Position numbers and translations under genes: made by a program
NCBI GenBank assembly: GCA_947034885.2
Contig: OX344751.2
Coordinates: 20,522,001 to 20,586,000, forward strand
DNA: 64,000 bases
Source of the DNA: Thuidium tamariscinum
Lineage: Eukaryota > Streptophyta > Bryopsida > Hypnales > Thuidiaceae
Reading direction: 5' to 3'
The notes under the pieces: generated by a model
What the model was told of the DNA's origin: nothing
Seen by the model: only the letters and a program-made list of their open reading frames with translations
Database searches by the model: none
Part shown: one piece after another, positions 59,594-64,000 of the stretch
Layout of the letters: the number at the start of each line of letters is the position of its first letter
Position numbering within the stretch: position 1 is the stretch's first letter

Positions 59594-61692
59594 TATGATA
59601 ATTATAAAGCCACATGGATTAGGTAGCACCACTATTTTATATAATTAATCATATATAGGACAATAGAAGTATATTTTTTATATATCAAATTTTATATTAG
59701 TTTTCATATTGTATTCTATAAAAAATAAACTTAGAAATTCCAAAAGTATTTGAAATATATTAGGATGCTATTATTTTTTATTGATTTTATACCATCATAC
59801 ATTGGAATTAAACTAGAAATAACAATGTATTTTAAGCCCTAACATCCCATTGTTGCTACAAGGAAAAAAATGAAGTTTGAGTAGATGCCAACAATCTCAA
59901 TAATTGTGTGATTTTTTGAAATATTTTTGAAGATGGAGAAATACATCAGCTTTGGAGGAATATCATTTTTATTTCAATAGGTGATTAGGAGCAAGAATTT
60001 ATGCCACACTAATCCCAAAACAACTGAAAGCTCTCTAAGTACTACAAAAAAATTATGAAAAACTAATATTAAAATTTTAATTTATATGTTTTTTCCTTTA
60101 CTTAAAACAAAAAAAAACTTTGATCTAGAAATTGAGATAGAGGATTTGATCCAAAAAATTCTTAAAACCCCCACAGACAGTATATATAAAACATTCAGCC
60201 AGGGCCTATCTCAAGACCCAACCAAATCAAATTCATAAAAAATTAAAACAGTATATATAAAACATTTTAGTCTACATTGAGAGATATTTGATTCATTCTA
60301 TTTGAACTAGTATTGAACAAAAGTATAGAGTGTCTTATTTTTCAAACAATCAAGTATCTCTTAGAAAAACATTTTATAGGATTCAATTTGCATTCAGTTC
60401 TTACAACTTTTCAAAAAAACAGTTTCATAGAATTTTGTTTGCTTTCTAAAACAATCTCACCATTAAAATTAGTGTGTTTCAATTCCATCTTAAAGTTGAT
60501 CAATTTTTTCTTTCAATCTTATACTAGCTTCTACTTAACAAAATTTTGAAGAATTAAAATCAATTTTTTTTCTTAAATTTTTTTTCCCTAAATCCTCAAC
60601 CTTAGATCTTTAAGATAAATATTTCAACTCAAAGGTTGTAGGATAAAGATTTTAAGCTACAAAGGCTTAAAGTCTTCAATCTAATCATATAAAATGCAAA
60701 AAATTTCATTTTCATAATTTCAAGAACAAATAACTCTTTAACCACATGGTGAAAAGAAGGATATTTTGAATGGATATAAAAATTAAAAAATTTAAGTTTT
60801 GGCTGTTCGTAGTAGAAATGGTAGTTTGAAGTGGATTTTGATGGAAAAAGGCATTTGAACTGTTAAGAATTTAGGAATGATGAGCCCTAATATAAAACTA
60901 TTGATTTTGATATCTTCATTCTTAACTTTTGGATTTGCTTATTTCTTTCATCATGTGAATTACTATATCGACTAGGTTAAATTTCTACTGCATAAGAAGA
61001 AGTACTTTCTTTTTGAATTATCAGTTCTATCTTAATAATATTGTTCAACCTCTATTTGTAATAGTCCAAATTCATTTGTAGAATTGACGATTTCAGAAAA
61101 ATCATGATAAAGTACTCTTTGGAAGAATGTTTTGGAATTGAGATGCAAATAAAAGTTGTAGAGTTTGAATATTTGATTCTATCCTGAAGGTTAGATTCAC
61201 CAATGCTATCACCAATATTTTTCTATAATTTTTTAAAGGAAAAATTCTAAATTCCTTCTAAATTCAAGTACAAGCAAAATATGGTCATTTTTTGAGTAAA
61301 TTTTTTTGAATAGGACTTGAAATGAGGTTCTCTTGACATGGTGATTTTTTGGGAGTTTTTGCATTCTTCAATTCTATGACCTAAGCATTTTTGCAATTCC
61401 AAGTTTGAATTAGAGTCAATGCAAGTCAACCACTTGGCATGCTTCCATTGTTTTAATTTTATTAATTTTAGAAAAACATGTGTTCCAATAACACCAAATC
61501 CAACCTTGGGAGTTGCGATAGGACCACAACGTCATAAAATATCTCTAAAAATTAGGATGACTTTCATTCAAGCTCTAATGAGAAAGAAATTTGATTTTCA
61601 TTCTATACATTGTTTAAGATGTGGACATTGGAGCACTTTAGGATTAATACTCATATCTCATTTATGTATTCCTCACAATTGTTATGAGGTGG
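59594..61692. other. AT-rich intergenic DNA
   Basis: No gene is supported. The longest frame (92 codons at 61419, plus) has no recognisable features. Confidence 0.5.
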
Positions 61693-61883
61693 CATAACAT
61701 TCAATAGCATGTTGTGGCATTGCCTTCTTTCCATAGTGAAGGGTGTGGCATATTCTACACCCCAGTAGCCTCTCTATCCTCCACCTATCCACTTCCTTTA
61801 GTCATTACTGATGAACACTATTAGGGGGTTGAATATTCTACACCCTCCAAAGGCAGAGCTAACTAATGCTATTGAATGTTATG
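61693..61883. mobile_element. CATAACATTC MITE, copy 2 (191 bp)
   Basis: Perfect 18-bp inverted ends CATAACATTCAATAGCAT. The interior includes GGGTGTGGCATATTCTACACC, related to GTGTGGAATATTCCACACC in copy 1 (5307-5498). If the left end is moved one base, GGTG flanks both sides, but copy 1 does not confirm this. Confidence 0.7.
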
Positions 61884-62559
61884 GGTGCATACATCTTTCA
61901 AGCTACAATGCCTTTTTAATTTTGAAATTCTTTGCATTTTAGTCTTCCAAATGCGAAAAAGACACTTTTGAATTAAGGTTTTTGGATTGTTATTATTTTT
62001 AAATGACAACTGCAGTCCTAGAGGCTAAATTTCAACTTCAAATAGAATACATGCCTAAAGTTTCAATTTTAAATATTTCACCATTTGTGAGATTTATGTA
62101 TTAATTCAAAATATAAATTTTTTTCTACTATGTACTTGTTGGTATATCTCACCTTCAAAATTCAAGAAAAAATAGAGCATGTGAAATTTATTTTGGAAAT
62201 TTCAGTATGATGTGGATGCTTGGGTTGAAAATTAGCACACCAAGAATCAGAATTTCAATCTACAATTAAAATCACTTATATACCTTGCATTACTATAATC
62301 TCTATAAAAAGAGAAAAACATCAAGAAACATTTATAAATTTACTTAAAATTCAAAAAAGACTTAATCTAGAATTTCAAACTATATCAAACTATAGATTGT
62401 TATATTGAAGACAATATAAATAGGAAGGAGAAATGAGTTGTGAAGATGTTAAAGTAAAATTATTTCTTAGTTGCCCTCAAGGACCAAGAGAGGTTCATTT
62501 GCCTCCAAAAAATCCAAAATGCCAAGTAGCAATTCTTCACTAGCCTTTAACCTTTCAAA

Positions 62560-63140
62560 AACCAAGCTACATCTTTAGCAACATAAAAATTTGGGGCAAC
62601 TAACTTCAAATTAAATTTTCTTGTTTTTTCTTTGAAGTTTTCATACAACATGTGGACAAGGAATGTTTTTTAAATGCAACAATTCTCATAAGGCTTTTGA
62701 CTACATGGTTAAAAAAATATTGCACGATATGTAGTTTTTTCAATCGGACAAGCTATTGAATAAAATTAGAAAAAAAACATTATTTGTAGAAGTGAAATTT
62801 GTATTTGTATTTCTAGATCTATATATGTATATAAAGATTTCAACCATTCCATTTTGATTGATAAAATTAAAGTTATGACGAGTTTTAGTTTGTTCATGAT
62901 TATGGATTCCCTATTCTATTAAAAACTTCAAAGTCCTTCATTTGACTCAATTTTAAATATTTTTTGAAAAAAAAATTATAAGATTTAGATTTCTTATCAT
63001 AAAATTATGACCATTGGGATTATCATTGTTCAATTCCATAACAAAATTCTTAACAATTTAGTATTTTAAAACCTATTCTACTTTTTTTTTCCTTAAATTT
63101 TTTTTCCTATATATTGTGCAGTTCTAAATATTTTCAAGTA
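62560..63140 (-). repeat. Dispersed AT-rich repeat R1, reverse copy
   Basis: Matches 18720-19420 in the same orientation: CAACATGTGGACAAGGA, GACTACATGGTTAAAAA, CATTCCATTTTGATTGA and ACCATTGGGATTATCATT. Edges are approximate. Confidence 0.55.
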
Positions 63141-64000
63141 TACAACCAACATGCCTCAAAGATGAATTTAAACAAGGACCACCATTTTGTGTATTTTCTC
63201 ATACAAATGTGACCTTGTGAAGTGCACCTAATTATTCACTTGGCATCAATAGGATTTTTGTCAATTCAAACACCAATATCTAGCAAATGATGTGGTGAAA
63301 ATTTTTGAATTTTTCTTGCATATTTTCAAAATACCTTAATTACTACAAGATCCTATAGTTACAGATTTCCAAAATGTTTAAAAAAAAATTCATAATTGTA
63401 TTAAAAATTATAGTTATCGATCAGTTTGGTGAAAACATTGTCAATGAACTTAAGGGGTTAAGTAATTACATAAATCAAATTTTGTAGCCAAATTACTCAA
63501 GAGTTTCATTAAAAAATTCACATAAACTCTTGTGTAAACAAAAATTACATTTCCAAATTTGTGACAAAATTTTACATCAAAAATTAAATTGGTGCAAGTA
63601 AGATAGTTAATAGTCAAATGCACTAGTTGATCAAAACCTCAGAAAACACAAATTGGTTTTAAAATTTGAGGATTATGGATATTTAAATTTGAAAAATAAA
63701 TTAATGCAAACATATGTAGACCACACATTATTTCATTTTCTTTGCACTTTAAGTTGTACCACTAATAAGTATTTGATAGATGACTTAGTGTGAGACAAGA
63801 GTATGGGAAAAAATGATTTACATCCAATTTATTTATTTAGTGATATTTGAGTACATTTTTGGTGAATATTATTAGAAATTCCTCGTTATGATCTTATGCA
63901 CTTTTTGAAAAAAGAAATTACTTAATGTGTTGATCACTCTTATAGAGGATTTGGACTACTTCTTACTATATATTCTATATGTGATTTTGAACCATAAAAA
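63141..64000. other. AT-rich intergenic DNA to the window end
   Basis: I see no gene, RNA gene or bounded element here. Confidence 0.5.

Noticed and set aside
1-64000. CRISPR arrays, bacterial operons, tRNA and rRNA genes
   Set aside because: No regularly spaced repeats, no cloverleaf-like or ribosomal sequence was recognised, and introns plus retroelements show a eukaryotic nuclear genome.

Overview
This is nuclear DNA from a eukaryote, most likely a land plant. Introns have GT-AG ends. There is a plant-type L1 LINE, a Ty1/copia element and many small inverted-repeat transposons. A gene of the acetate-transporter family GPR1/FUN34/YaaH suggests a non-seed plant such as a bryophyte or lycophyte, because I do not know this family from seed plants; that placement is an inference. 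Only three host genes are supported, and they sit in islands of higher GC separated by very AT-rich repeat DNA.

Layout. At 1-2063 (minus) is the 5' part of an unrecognised polytopic membrane protein: a short first exon plus a long second exon that leaves the window. 2.1-12.8 kb is AT-rich DNA with at least six small inverted-repeat elements. 12856-17155 is a GC-richer block flanked by TTAA and ending in CCCTAGAG inverted repeats, read as a decayed piggyBac-like transposon carrying an unknown broken coding region and a nested palindromic MITE. 17.2-20.3 kb is AT-rich repeat DNA. 20.3-25.3 kb is an island holding the two-exon AceTr transporter gene (22833-23757, minus) and a 190-bp duplication.

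25.5-39.2 kb is almost entirely repeats. The most striking is a family of about 735-bp elements whose terminal inverted repeats begin GGGTSATTGCAAGAAACAC and whose clearest copies are flanked by 4-bp target duplications. Seven copies occur in the window, some nested in each other. Two copies of a 298-bp hAT-type MITE with exact 8-bp duplications, and several copies of an AT-rich repeat of about 1 kb, are also here.

39416-51535 is one full-length L1-type LINE (minus) with poly(A) and a 16-bp target duplication. Its two reading frames overlap as TAATG and its ORF2 has one in-frame stop. A young Ty1/copia element (46051-50986, plus) sits inside its ORF1. 52359-54697 (minus) is a four-exon host gene for a 373-residue protein with a central array of VPV/EVP repeats like those of alveolins and articulins, and a His/Thr/Gly-rich tail. 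55-64 kb returns to AT-rich DNA with MITEs, one ambiguous GC-rich island (56.9-57.7 kb) and a long TA repeat.

I found no operon-like or defence-type gene system, tRNA, rRNA or CRISPR array. The genes appear functionally unrelated; what ties the window together is layer upon layer of transposon insertion, whose order can partly be read from the nesting.
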